Part shown: positions 11,758 through 24,500 of the stretch, one piece after another
Position numbering within the stretch: position 1 is the first letter of the stretch
How the letters are laid out: each line of letters starts with the position of its first letter
Source of the DNA: Syngnathus acus
Taxonomy: Eukaryota; Chordata; Actinopteri; Syngnathiformes; Syngnathidae
Length of the DNA stretch: 64,000 nt
Direction of reading: 5' to 3'
NCBI RefSeq assembly: GCF_901709675.1
Contig: NC_051100.1
Location: forward strand, 2,418,001-2,482,000
The notes under the pieces: model-generated
What the model saw: only the letters and a program-made list of their open reading frames with translations
What the model was told of the DNA's origin: nothing
Database searches by the model: none
Position numbers and translations under genes: made by a program

Positions 11758-14594
11758 GTGGGTAACTGACATTTGGCCAAAGGAATCTTTTCAACATTTT
11801 CACTTGTCGCTTGTAAGGACCATATATTGATCAGTACTCATCAGTTTTTCTGAAAAGTAGTCAATTTTCAGCCTACAATTGAGCCTCAATCTTGTGAATT
11901 AATATGATAATAAAATTTTGTCATAACAGTCAATAGAAATTAAATAAATCACAGTTTTAATTAAAGGTACCCTTATCGGTTTCATCAGCGAGCTTTTCAA
12001 AAGCTTTCACATTCGCATTGCTTTGTTTTCTACTTTCCTGCTTTGGCATTTTCTCATTTCCATTTTAATACCAAGTACCGCATTTTGCTTTCCTTTCATT
12101 TCCCGTCTTTCCCTCCCTGGAACAAGCTGCCTAGGAAATTGTTCAAATCTGTTTCCTCTGACTCCCAGTTTGTACCGAATTGATTTAACAATGCCGCATT
12201 AGGGCGTTTTGTCATGCAAATGCAATTGTTGACAGGGTGAACGCGGTTCAAATGTTTGTCAAAAAGCACAACGGGGCTCATTGTTGGAAATAATTGCGGA
12301 GCAATATTTGGTGTATTTAACCCGCCAATTTGCATTGCCTTGACGATGCTCATTTCTGATTGGCATTGTCGAAGAGGTTATTATTGGTGCTGCAGTTAAC
12401 AGTTGCGTATTGAAGTGCACTACATCATTAGGAGAGCAGCTGTCTCTAATATTTTGGTCATCTAAACAAAAGGGAGGTGCCTGCCGTGAAACTGGGGTTG
12501 AAATTTACTGAAACCATTTAACCCGGAAGGTACTAAAGGGGACGTGTTACGCAAAATTGACTTTTTAATGACTCGTATAAAAATAGTTGGGTCTGTGGAG
12601 TGCCTGCTCATCTATCAAGTGTGGAATTAAGAAAAAAAAAAAGCTAAATCTGCCTTTTGTGTCTGTAAGTGAGCCCTTCTAGCCAACTGTGACAGAACAG
12701 CGAGACTAATTTACATAAAACCAGTCTGTTTACACACCCAAAACATGATCAGCCAGGCTGGGTGAAGATTCAGCGCCACTTTCAAGTGACTGCTATTACT
12801 GAATACAGGGGTGCTCATTTTTTTTGCTACCCTGAGCTCTGTCTCGCAAGTATAAGTCGCTCTCCTGGTGGCAACACCTTAGCACCAACTTCTAATGATA
12901 GCTAGACTCACTATTGGTCCAGCAATAGGTCAAAGGTCGATTTGATAAAAAGGTGCTGGAATTCTTCATCCTTTGTGTCGAACATCACGCGAAAGTTGAT
13001 GTAAATAAACCGCATAAATTGATGAGTCAACCCAGAGAGACTTACAGACGTTGTAAGTGGCCTAATCACAATTCCAATAATAACAATGACACTTTTGTCT
13101 TCGCCCTCCTTGTCTTCTTCCATCACTCACGGGCAGGATCACGATGAGCAATCCCGCCTCGCCTCGCCACTCTTTGTCGAGTCATTTCTCCCGTCACGTG
13201 TAATCACTCGGGCGACGCTGTTGACGACTTTGTCTCCGAGCGGGTTCAACTTTCCACGGATCGGAAGCGTTAATGAAGTCAACGTTTGGCTGCGAGCTTT
13301 AAAGTGAGATATGCTATATATATAATCACGCAGTTAGTTCAGAGTGACATTGTGACAAGTTGGCAAATATTGTATAAGACATCAACATTTTTTGTTAGGA
13401 TAAATGAAAATAAAAATGTTCTTATTATGTACTATTAATTGTTGAAGAACTGAATCTGGAGATGCTTGCTTTTTAATGGACAGCCACACTTGGAATCTGA
13501 ATGGCTCACTCGTCCGCATTATGATCAAAGATAAAAAAGATTTACAACCCTCTCCGGCGGCGGCGCCGGCGTGCAGGCATTCAAATGATGTAGGATGGAG
13601 TCATGTTTTATGTCACGTCAAAACCGGGACAGATTTACGGTATGTATGGCCGCTTGTCTTTGCGTTATCGTTCGCTGGAGATTGAGTCAACTGTCACTGC
13701 TACGCTACTAAAACACGATGATGTTGATCCCAGTTCATCATTTGGTTCAAAACAAACCAAAAATGCCAAAATGGGTGAATTTAACTCAAGGTAGCAGTGT
13801 ACTTGAATATGCTAGCTTGCGCGTATGCTACACGTCACATGTTGTCTCCCCGCTAGCAGTGAGCAGTGGTTTGTTGTCAAAACAAGTGTAAATGAATTAA
13901 TCCGCTCGACTGCCTTGTTGGTGTGCCTCGATCCGCGCCGCATACCCGACGGAGTGCGTAGGCGGCATTCCGTGTTGGTGTGCGCAAAAACACGTGTGCG
14001 TGCGTCCTTTTAATTGTTAAACGCTAAATGTTTGCGTTTCAAACACTGCTGCACATTTGTCCATGAATTTGATTGCGCCCTTCACACTAAAAAAATTCTT
14101 ACAAAGTGCATCTTTTGATTCACGTGTAAAAACTGATGATTCAATTTCAAGCTTCATTATCCTCCCCATTTAAAATGACACACAATTATTCCTCCTCCTC
14201 ATTATTCCGATCATCCTCCTCTCTGGGATCTTCCCAACCAGAAGCTTTTCTGCTTTTGACAGACACAGCTGGAAGTGAAGCATCACACGCAAATACACAC
14301 TTCACTCGCACGAGGATGGCATCGACAGCTCCGTGATGTCGCACACTCCATCTCGTCTAAAAAGGGACCCACGGGGAGCGCCACATCCATGCCAACTGTC
14401 GTCCAATAGCGCTTAGACAGCGTCTCGGCATCTGTTAGCACAGCTCTGCGCTCTGGAAGACATTTGAGTGTTTTCCAAACTCAAATGTCTGGATAGGACG
14501 GGTTTGCCCAAAGGAGTCTTGGAAATTGGCGAAATGATCATGAAATGGCTGCTTTCAATCAAAATGTCGGATTTGGTGACTGTGACTTTTTGGG

Positions 14595-14613
14595 TAGGGT
14601 TAGGGTTAGGGTT
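14595..14613 (+). repeat. short interstitial telomere-type repeat
   Basis: Three perfect TTAGGG-type hexamers in a row inside a degenerate dispersed repeat. Confidence 0.8.
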
Positions 14614-15613
14614 CAATTCCAAGATGGCCTTCACATCACATGCTCCGTCCCTAACATTCAACAAGGAACGAAATGGTGACGCCAAACGACTATGAACTTC
14701 ATAAGTCAAGTCTTTTGCCACTTCTTCATTTTCTTTCAAAACACACACACATTTCTTTCAGTTTCTGTGGTCAAAGGAAGTAACGTGTCCCATGGGGTCA
14801 AATCCGATAAAAGGAAATGTGTCGCAAGATTGAAATAGAAGCGTAAAAGAGGAATAAACCAAAGTTATAATAGTTTGGGATTTTACATGACTTCACATTC
14901 AAGTTTTTATTTCAGTTCAGGTTCGGGTAACCTTGGAGAACAATCAGCTCTTTGACAGCAACTGCAAGCGAAGCACGGACGACCAGTGACAGCTTTGACT
15001 TCTACAAGACTTGGATATATGCTCACACACGTAGAGTCAAGTGATTGGGGTCAGTGACAGGGGGCAAATGGAGCCCTCTTGCCTCTGTCCTATACGTTCC
15101 TCCCTCGAGGCTCCCTGAGATCCAGTGACAAAGAACCCTCAGGGGCCGCAAGTCGGCCGGAAGCTGACGCCTGATTGTTGACAGCGTGTCCCCAAGGCAC
15201 AAACACTGACAACAACATGCAATTCTACTTCTTGGCTTTATTGTTGCTGTTGAGGATTTTCAGAAACAAAAAAAGAGCTTCAATACAGAAGTGGGTGGAC
15301 GTGACTTTCATAAGAGGACACAAAAAACACAAAAAGTCGGCCATCTTAGGCAATACCCAAGGTTTGTACTTTGACAAACTCCGACTGGGCAATTACGGCA
15401 TGTGGGCAACATAAAATTTCCAAGCTTTTTTTTTTACTTACGCAAGCTAGTCTGACATCAAACTTTGATGATCTTATTAATAGTTTGTCATAAAAAAAAA
15501 AAGGATACAGCAGCAAGAGCCTGTCAAGATAATAAAAATATTTTACAATCGTGGAGCACTTCATACACTACACCGTGTATATGGATATACCGACATACAA
15601 CTATTTCAGAATT

Positions 15614-15676
15614 GAAATGGCATATTTTGGGGTGGCAGTGCCCTCACGACCCACCCTCTAGCTCCGCCAGTGGTGG
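15614..15676 (-). repeat. dispersed repeat copy 2 (CACTGGCGGAGCTAGA family)
   Basis: On the minus strand it reads CACTGGCGGAGCTAGAGGG, then GGGCACTGCC and CAAAATATGCCA, matching the copies at 11.67 and 47.58 kb in the same order. Confidence 0.65.
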
Positions 15677-16614
15677 GCAGACAGCACTGTAGAGACACAA
15701 CAATTTTTGCGTCAATTTGTCTTTTTGGAGTCTGCACAAGGTGACTTTTAATGAAAAATCGAAACAGCTCAGCATCACTCTCATTTTGTGGCTAGAATAA
15801 GCAAGCTTCTCCTCTACTCTTAACATTAATAATCCACCATGAATTATGAATGAGACCTACTTTTAGACAAGGGCACTCATACTTCTATTGATGTAATATG
15901 ATTAGAGACCCGGGCGCATTAAAAGAAATTCGTTGATAAATGCCGGACAGCAGTTTAAAGGCAGCACATCAGATAATTAGACGTTGTAGCCGGTGAATAA
16001 ATTCATAAGTATTTTTACAAGACTCCTGCTCTCTTTAAGATAACAACTTCATCTCTTTGACATTCAGTCAACGAAGTGCAATTTTTGAAACACCCACGCA
16101 AGCAAATTCATCTGCCTTGCATCGAGATGTTTTTGTCAGACTGATAGCTTTCGTTTACAAATAGAGCCAGAGTGACAAGGAGCAAAATTAAGACATTAAC
16201 TGAGAACGATGCAAAGTTTGTGGGAAAAAAACATCACTTTTCTCCTCCGAGATGTCTTTTTCTTATCAGATTCTTTTTTTTTTTGTTGAAAGGATTGATC
16301 TTATCTATTCCTGGATCGCTCCTCACATGTGATGTGACAGCAAAGGACAACAATAAAACAAGTCCGACTGCATTAACACTTGTTTGTTTTTTTCCTCATT
16401 GTTTTTACTCAGACCAAGAAAATAGCATTACCTCCGCCAAGGTGGTTGTGTTGTCATTCGACAATGTTAAAACGAAACATTAATTCTGGGCTGGCATTTT
16501 GTGTCTCCCTTTCTCACCATTTTAAAAGCCAAAAATGTATTCAATTTGCTACCATCATACAACAGATCTGGTCAGATCTGCCAATATTATGGAGCACTGA
16601 AGTAGATCATTGCT

Positions 16615-16628
16615 GTCGCCATGGTAAC
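16615..16628 (+). promoter_or_regulatory. X-box (RFX-type) motif, intergenic
   Basis: GTCGCCATGGTAAC fits the consensus GTNRCC-N2-RGYAAC at every fixed position. No gene start is recognised close by, so it may be a distal element or chance. Confidence 0.45.
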
Positions 16629-18140
16629 GACAGAGATGCTACTCTACTACTCATCACAAACCAGCGTGTCATCAACATTATTTTCGAAGCTGTTGTTCCA
16701 AGCTCCACACAGTTGTTTTGAATCAGTGGATTGACCTCTGGACTTCTGGCAAAAAGCTTCGTAGATAAACCCAATCATCGAATATTATCTCTTGTTGGTT
16801 TGTCCGGAAGCGCAGTCGACTGGAAGGTCTCGGTGCTTGCCGCTGAAGAGGTCTGAGCCAACAATAGCGGAAATCTGGGCCTTTATGTGTGAAAGGAGGA
16901 TTTGCCCGACTCATGTTTAAGTAGCTAGCGCGGGAGCCGACAAAGCGACTCGCTAATGCCTTCCACGCTTTCGCCGCTCTGCCTCAGGAGCACACTCATA
17001 AAAAAAAAAAAAGGATGCAGAGGCGAGAATGGATTAGACAACTATTTGGACTCCTGTCTTTATTCCTTTTATTGGCGGTAAAGCTTTCACAAGAAGTCTT
17101 GAGTTTTAATCTGACACCCTTCCCTTCCTCGTGTTAGCATGTCCTACGATGACCTACAAACATACTTTCCGTCATATCGAAAACAATTTTAATGAACTGC
17201 ACAGACTGTAACTGTAGCCTGAGGTGCCGCTCCCTAGACGGGTCTGGGAGTGATGTGGTGGAGTTTCTATCAAAGAAAACTTTTCTTCTGATTTTTCTTT
17301 GATGAGCAGAAAGGTTACATTTTAACACCGCATTCATGCTAAATTGCTACAATTCATTCGCCTGACCCTTTTGGTAAGAATTCTCAGTCTTTATAGTAAC
17401 AATGTAAAAACAAGTACAAGAGAATGAATGCCATTAATGAACTGCAGCCAACGCAAGATAGCATGCTAGCAATTGTTAGCATAAATTATTCATTTTTACT
17501 TGTATAGACAAAACTGCCGAATAAGTGACAGCGAGACTTAAATGCTAACAGAGCTCAAATCATTGCGGCCGCAGGTAGCTTACTCTACAATAATAAGATG
17601 AGTGTCTATAAATGAATAATTCAAAGCACGGTGTGGTCACTTGGTGTTAAATCTTGTGTACAAACACTCTCAAGTATCTCGCACTCAGCAGGACCCAACG
17701 TTCCCTGGCAGGGGGGGCTTAGCATTGCATGTTTAGCCACAGGACAAATCTGATGATGAGCGCGTGGTTGTGGTGTTTAATCCTACACGTCGCAATTTAG
17801 GGAGCACAACAAAAACACGGCGCTTACATAACGCCGCATCGCGGGTACGCCTTTTGTTTGTCGTTTGGCAAAAAATAAAATAAAAACAACAAGGCTTGAG
17901 TCATCTCGCTCGCATTCGTCGAGAACGTTCTTTGTTTTATGGCCTCATTCTGATGTGGGTGGATTCAGAAGTGGATGCTGAAAATAAGACATCCGCATAA
18001 CGATATTTACCGAACGCTTATAGAATATGTATATTGAGGTGCATCGATATAAAGCAAGCATCATTCTGGTGAAAATGTGGATAATGCCATGGTTAAAAAA
18101 ATTTATCGCAAAAAGTGTTAACATTACTGCCAAATTTGTA

Positions 18141-18556
18141 TACCGTATTTTCCGGACTATAAGGCGCACCTAAAAACCTAAAATTTTCTCAAAAGCCGAC
18201 AGTGCGCCTTATAGTCCAGTGCGCCTTATATATGGACCAAATTCTTAAATTTAAACTGGCCTGAAGCATTGTGTCATGAAATCAATCATAAGAGGCCCGC
18301 TGAAGACCATGAATCATGAATCAAAAAGACTATGGAGCATTATTTTGTGATTATAAAGTAATTTGTTGCGTCTGAAGTTGAAATAAAAAAGATAAAATGG
18401 AGAATGATTTGATTTGGATTAAAAATCTGACATGATGCATTAATGGTGCGCCTTATAGTCCGGTGCGCCTTATATAAGGACAAAGTTTTAAAATGGGCCA
18501 TTCATTGAAGGTGCGCCTTATAGTCCAGTGCGCCTTATAGTCCGGAAAATACGGTA
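18141..18556. mobile_element. MITE with terminal inverted repeats and TA target duplication
   Basis: The ends are inverted copies of one about 27-bp sequence (CCGTATTTTCCGGACTATAA at the left, its complement at the right), flanked on both sides by TA. Internally the block GTGCGCCTTATAGTCC recurs several times, including three paired tandem blocks near 18.20, 18.45 and 18.52 kb. It has no coding capacity. TA duplication suggests mobilisation by a Tc1/mariner-type transposase, but that is inference. Confidence 0.85.
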
Positions 18557-21500
18557 ATTTAAACAAATATATAAGAATGAAAATGATGAAAAATCAAGCC
18601 TTTTCTTTCAGCTTTTGACCACTGTGGGGGAAAAAAAATGCTTGAAGCAACTGAGATGCTTTTACACTGCTAAGAAAAATCTTGATAGCCAAAGAAAAAT
18701 CTTAGCTAGAAAAAAAGAAAAGCATGCTACTTGGCGGACTTCTTCTTGGCCAGGTGAAGCAGCCTCCACGTGTCCAACAACCTGCCAGGAATGTTTGTGT
18801 TCAGCCAGACTACTTTTGTAGCTGTCCGGCTAAGCTAATGTCACGCTTTGCTAATTAAATATTATCTTCGCCTCGTTTGTGTAAGTGAACAAAACTCCCC
18901 AAATTAGGTTTGCGTGCATTGTTACTGTCGACAGCCTCAAAGCGATGACTCTGCATTTTTGGTGTTTTTCTTTAAAACACAATGTTTTACAAATTCAGAC
19001 CCCTGGGAAATGAAGTAAACTGAGGAAAGTTTGACTGGTTCCGAGACTTTTTCAACTTCTGGCCACCCTGTCTGACGATAACAATCTCTTACATTTGCAT
19101 TTTGCTTTCATAAAACGCTTATGCCGCACCAGTTTTATGTGCGGACGGATCAGGGCCGATGGTTATCTATTTTTTGCTTGCTATTGATTTTATTCCTGCG
19201 GGCAAATTTCTTACTCAGGGTAGAGATTCACATCCAGAAAGTAAAGATTTTCGGCGCGTGACACTTTTACACGCTGCTGCTCTTGAATGCAATCATACGA
19301 GCCATTTGACGGTTAAGCGTTCATTTGGGAGAGTCAACGTGTGCTGGAAGGTAAAAATCACAGGATGAAAACCTCAATTTTGCAATCACTGACATCCTCA
19401 CACTGGCTATTTTCATCTGTCTCTCTTGACCTTCTCCATTGTGCCTTTCATTCAGCCGGCATCGAAAATAGCAACTGCCGCTAGCTGGTTGGCTGGCTTC
19501 ATCTGGTTTGCGTTCACCGTTTTACCATCAACGTAAGCACGGCCGATAGATGCGGCGCTTTGATTCTTTTTCTGCACCCTCAGCAACATCGGTGAAGCCC
19601 TACAGGCAGCCGTGTTGGTTTCGATGTGTGTGCGTCTGTATGTGTGGCTGTTACAAGGAGATGATCCATTTTGTAGAACCACCTGTCAGCTTTGGAAAAG
19701 AATACAAATTGAAATGAGACCTTATTTGTATTCTTACGTCTACAATCTTTGAGTTCATCCTCCACTGCCATAATGTTCACGGTGTTAAGCAATTACAATT
19801 ACGCCGCCGAAAAAAAAAATCAATTCGTCCCTAGAGACTGTTCAGTGGGAACGGTGTATGCGCATTTTGATCCACTTCAAGACAAAGTCAAGACTTTTCC
19901 ATCTTGGCTAGCGCAGACATATGGATTAGCATTTGGACAGTTGACAAAACAGCGGACTATATTTAGAGCGTTGGAGGAAAGCGGCGTAGACAAGAAATAG
20001 CACCGGATTAGCTTCCAGGCCCAAACTTCCATTAAGGATTTTGGTTAGCGCTCTGCCGGTTGTAATTCGCAGGCAATTATCTTCTAACCTTCAGGGATTA
20101 TTGGCCTACATCCAAGAAAGGGCTCGATTGAATTGAACCGTTAGCCAACACACAACAGAAGCTGCAATCGCTCGATACGTAAACTGTCAAATTTAGATTT
20201 ATTTTATTTTTCACATCAACGCCATGATGTCAAAAACAAGTAATCGCCAATGACAACAACTCAAAGTGCTCATTTCCTTATCATTCAAACCCTGACAAAT
20301 AATCCATTTAATTTCGGTTTTCACAGACGGATGATTGACTCGCATTGATCGTAGTGTATAATCGTCAATCCCCTACAAATCTGTCAGTCGCAACTTTATT
20401 CGTATGCACCTGCTTGCTTGACATTTTTCCTCTCAGTCAATAAGGTCCTGTGTTTGTTATTCGATAATGACCTTTGTTAATAAATGCGACAAGGGTTCCG
20501 GATGTATTGACACCCTAACTCTTCCTTACCTCGCCAATAATTCAATAGCATCAGATGTGCTAAGCGCAGAAAAAAGCCGTTGTCATGTTTTGCGGCAACC
20601 CGGGCCTCACCCGGGCCGCCCCCACGAGCGCTAATGGCCAATTTCAATCCGTGACTTGACTTTACCGTCGCCGGAGACTGCGCAATTACAGCCGTGAGCC
20701 GGGTAGCGCCGAACAATGTCAGGGTCAAATTACCCCCAAGCAGGAAGCCCGGTTTGCGCGTAAGTATCGGGATTGGATGACAGCAGCGGTGACCTTGGCA
20801 ACAACCCATTATCGGGAGGGCTCTCCACAGACAAAGTGGGAGTTCGGCGGAAGACTGCGGCAATCTTCCCTTCGGGGTTTGCTGCCCCAGGAGGGAAAAG
20901 CTGATAATCGCAAAGAGGCTTTAACCGCAGTTCTATTGAGGGATCCCCTTTTCCGTCCTCTTTGCTGTCACGGCAACGGTTGCCATGATGCTGACTGGAC
21001 CGGAGCACCTTGTCACCTCGCCGCATTTCCCTTTTCTTTCTCGATAAGTGGAAAAGACACGCACAGGCTGCCTAGTTGGCCACCAATCACAAGCTTGGAC
21101 AAACACAAGGATGCTAGGTGACAATAGGAGATTAGTGCGAGGAAAATTCAAGGTCAGGACAACATCAGATGGGAGGGATAGGGCGCATCTTGTTTCAAAG
21201 AAGCAAAACATGCTGTTCACTCTTCACAAATTCACTTTTTTCTCCCCCCATGTGCTTCACTATTCCTGAAAGACTCAAAGATGGCAAGGCCAGGCAAATC
21301 TATCTAATTTAATACACAATGTACTTCACGTAAATTAAAAATAAAGCTGTACTGCTTAAAATATGACAGCAGCAAATTCCGTAGGTTAAAATAAGTTGGA
21401 CAAATTTAAAAAAGGTACGACTGTAAATCCTCCAAAAAATCTTTGCAGGTTAAAAACAAGACTTATATAAAAACATTAAGAATTAACATAAAAAAACGAG

Positions 21501-24500
21501 ACTTCCATTAAAACATTGACAGTTACCCAAGATAAAATTAACATAAAAAGAAAAAATCAACTTAAAAACAAATAAAATAGTATCATAGTTGAGCGGCTGA
21601 ATCGGGAAGGTGTGACGGGCCAGCACAGCGGGACGAATTGATCAATGGCGACGTCGGCCATCTTCAGCTGCTCTACTTTTTTTTCCACAATAAAAGCCCC
21701 ACGCTTCATGCGTGTACCGTTAATCCACCCCCCTTCCCCCTTCTGCTCTCATTACGCAATCATTTTATACACACACACACACACACTACATCCGAGTGGT
21801 AGACAAACAACAGCGGCGAAACATCAGAAATGCAGAGAAGTGGATATGAGGACTATCTATCTGTTTCCATATCTATCCCTCCTCTCCGTTCGCTCACTTG
21901 TCAGCCTCTCGCTAATGGTCGTTTCGAGTTTCTTGTTTCAGGCAGATGGTCCAACACGAGCTCTTCTCATCTCCGCTGCCAGGGATTTGCTTGCGAATGC
22001 GAGTGGTGACATTCTTAGATAGTTTCGGATCATATATTGAACAAAAACTTGTTCTGTGCTTTGATTGGCTGTTATGGCGGTTTCAAATTCCAACGATATG
22101 TCACGTTTATATTTACCAGGGTGCTTCTCAGATTTCTTAACATTGCATTTTTTTTTTTAATATTTCAATTTTGTTGGCAGTGACCATAAGGCGTTAATGA
22201 CTTATGAAAACAGGAGCGCTTTCCGCTTTAAAGCAACTGTTGCATCATAAGCAGTCTGCCTGGGGACCACACGGCCTGCTTTTGTACTGTGGAGCAGCTG
22301 ATCCCCAGCTCCAAAACAAAAAAATCAGTTTGTCCCTGGTGACTGTTCAGTGGAGACGATGTATGAGCTATAGGTCAACATTTGAGAAGCACGTAATAAA
22401 AGATTATTTATGGGCTAACCACAACAGAAGCTGTTTTGATTGGATAATGGGATTAATCAATGAGCAATTGTACTAAGATGACAATAGCGAATGTGACACT
22501 GCATTATCAGCGTGAATAAAAAATGCAAGGTCACCTCGTGGAGAGAACGACACCGGGAAGGAGCTGAATCTTTGGGAGGATGCGCATGGTCGCTGAAGGC
22601 TTCGGGTTTGTCAGTGACAGCTGGCAACGCAGAGCCCTGCGGACAAACGCCAAGACAGATCAACGGCGGAGCCACTGAGTGCACCGGACAGCTTTTTAAT
22701 ACTTGGGTTCTGAAAAGACGCCCCTCCTTTATTATTTGTGAGGGAGTGAGAGATTTGAAATGGTTTGAAATATCATTGGCCTGGTAGCCTGTTTGAAAAT
22801 GATTAAAAAATAAAAAGCAATAAGTGTCCTGTTGCCTCAATTGTCTTTATGTTTTTATTTAACCTTTAATTATCATCAAAAAGGCTTATTATTTTTTTTT
22901 CCTCATTTATCTTACATTAAAGTTTGTTATTGACCCTATTAGCATAGCAGCTAACAACAGCTAGCATGTACTCTTGCGGGAAAAACTCTTAAATATTGGT
23001 TTGCGAGCTTGTTTACTTGAGCAATATTTTTGGAATTGCCTGAGGATCTAGAACAAGGTCGCGGGAAACAGAGCAAAATATATAAGGCAAATAAAAAGAT
23101 CTCGTAAAAAGTGTGCCATTGACTATTGGGCTAGATGAATCCAGTTATAGTATGGTAGTTTATTACCTGTTTTGCTTCCAGACATGAATCAGTTTGTCAA
23201 ACTATTGGTGTCCAATAATTGTGGAACTTGCGTCCAAAGCAAACTAGAATGTTTTAAGAATTGCTATTGAACAATACAGAACTGAAAGTTCACGACAGAT
23301 CTCATCATGTCATGTGCTCCCTTGCCATTCCATGCTGACGTAACCACAAAAACCTGCATGTTTCCATCCACATAATCACAATATTAATCTCCCGCAACCA
23401 TCTGCATGCTGACTAACCAAATGTCAACATGCAACAACACATTTTCCATACATGTCATTTACTGTATGCGGGCGTAAGCGCTTTTTGTACCATTCGTATT
23501 CGTCACTCGTGTATTTCCACCGTCACGCCGTTTCTTCAGAGTGATTCAATTAAGTCGACAGAAAGGACAGTAAGTGGCTGCCGTCCTTGCGCACCATCTA
23601 AATTATTGATCGGCTTCTTGTTTAAAACACAAGTTTAGTTTTTGTAAGAAATCCTCGGGGTGTGTGTGTGGGGGGGGGGGGGGGTTGTTTCATTTTTCTT
23701 TTCTTTTCAGTTTTTTTGTTCCACCCTGTCAACAAGCTCACATATATCAAACATATTTGGGTTTCTTATTAAACACCACAAAAATTAAATTTGGGGGTAT
23801 TTTTTAGGAGGCTGGAACGGATTAAAGGTATTTCCATTCATTTCATTGGAAAATGTTGACTTGAGATACAAAATAAATCCTCACAATTGAATCTAGGTTT
23901 AAAAATGTAGCTTTTTTTTTGTAGTTTCAGTAATTTTCCAAAACTGGTGACCCCAAAAAAAAAAGTTGATTTCCTCAAAGTATCTTATGTAACGGTGACC
24001 TAGAGTAACCTTGCAAGGGAGCAATGATTTCATTTAGTCTGTGACGCTCTCTGGCTGGGGGGCAGCCATGAAACAAACACTGTCACTGCACTGTCACTAA
24101 GCTCCCCCGGGTAGGACTGATATAGTTACGGACACTTTTTCATAAAAGTCCATCCACTCCAGGCTACGAGGCGGATGTTTCCGCGAATCTGTTGCTAAGC
24201 TATTTCACACGACGACTGCGACCACACGTTAGATCTCACGAGGTCAATGAATAATGTAAGTTGTTCGCTCAACTGCTGATAGATTGCGGCCGACGTGAAT
24301 CACAGCTTGGTCTTCGGTAATGTCTTTCACCGCCATTGTCTAATCCCGACACTATTTCCTGTGAAAAAAATGACGATGGAAAAAAAATCGTTAGACCTTT
24401 ACACTGTAATGTCACTTGACAGAAGATAGCACTTCCTCTGACGGCAGCGCTAGTAAATAAGTCCTTCAATGTGACTTGAAGGCATAGCACTCAAGAGAAG

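Larger units (their letters stand above)
6571..18140. other. gene-poor DNA with degenerate repeats
   Basis: No coding exon could be supported. It holds a GT microsatellite (8656-8680), a CTCF-like motif (9315-9329), GC-richer blocks near 8.98-9.13 and 9.50-9.72 kb, degenerate repeats with an AAATGGCCGCTTCAAA-like core (10.25-10.59 and 14.52-14.59 kb), copies of a dispersed repeat at 11.67 and 15.61 kb, three telomere-type hexamers (14595-14613) and an X-box match (16615-16628). Open frames here are short and unlike known families. Confidence 0.6.
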
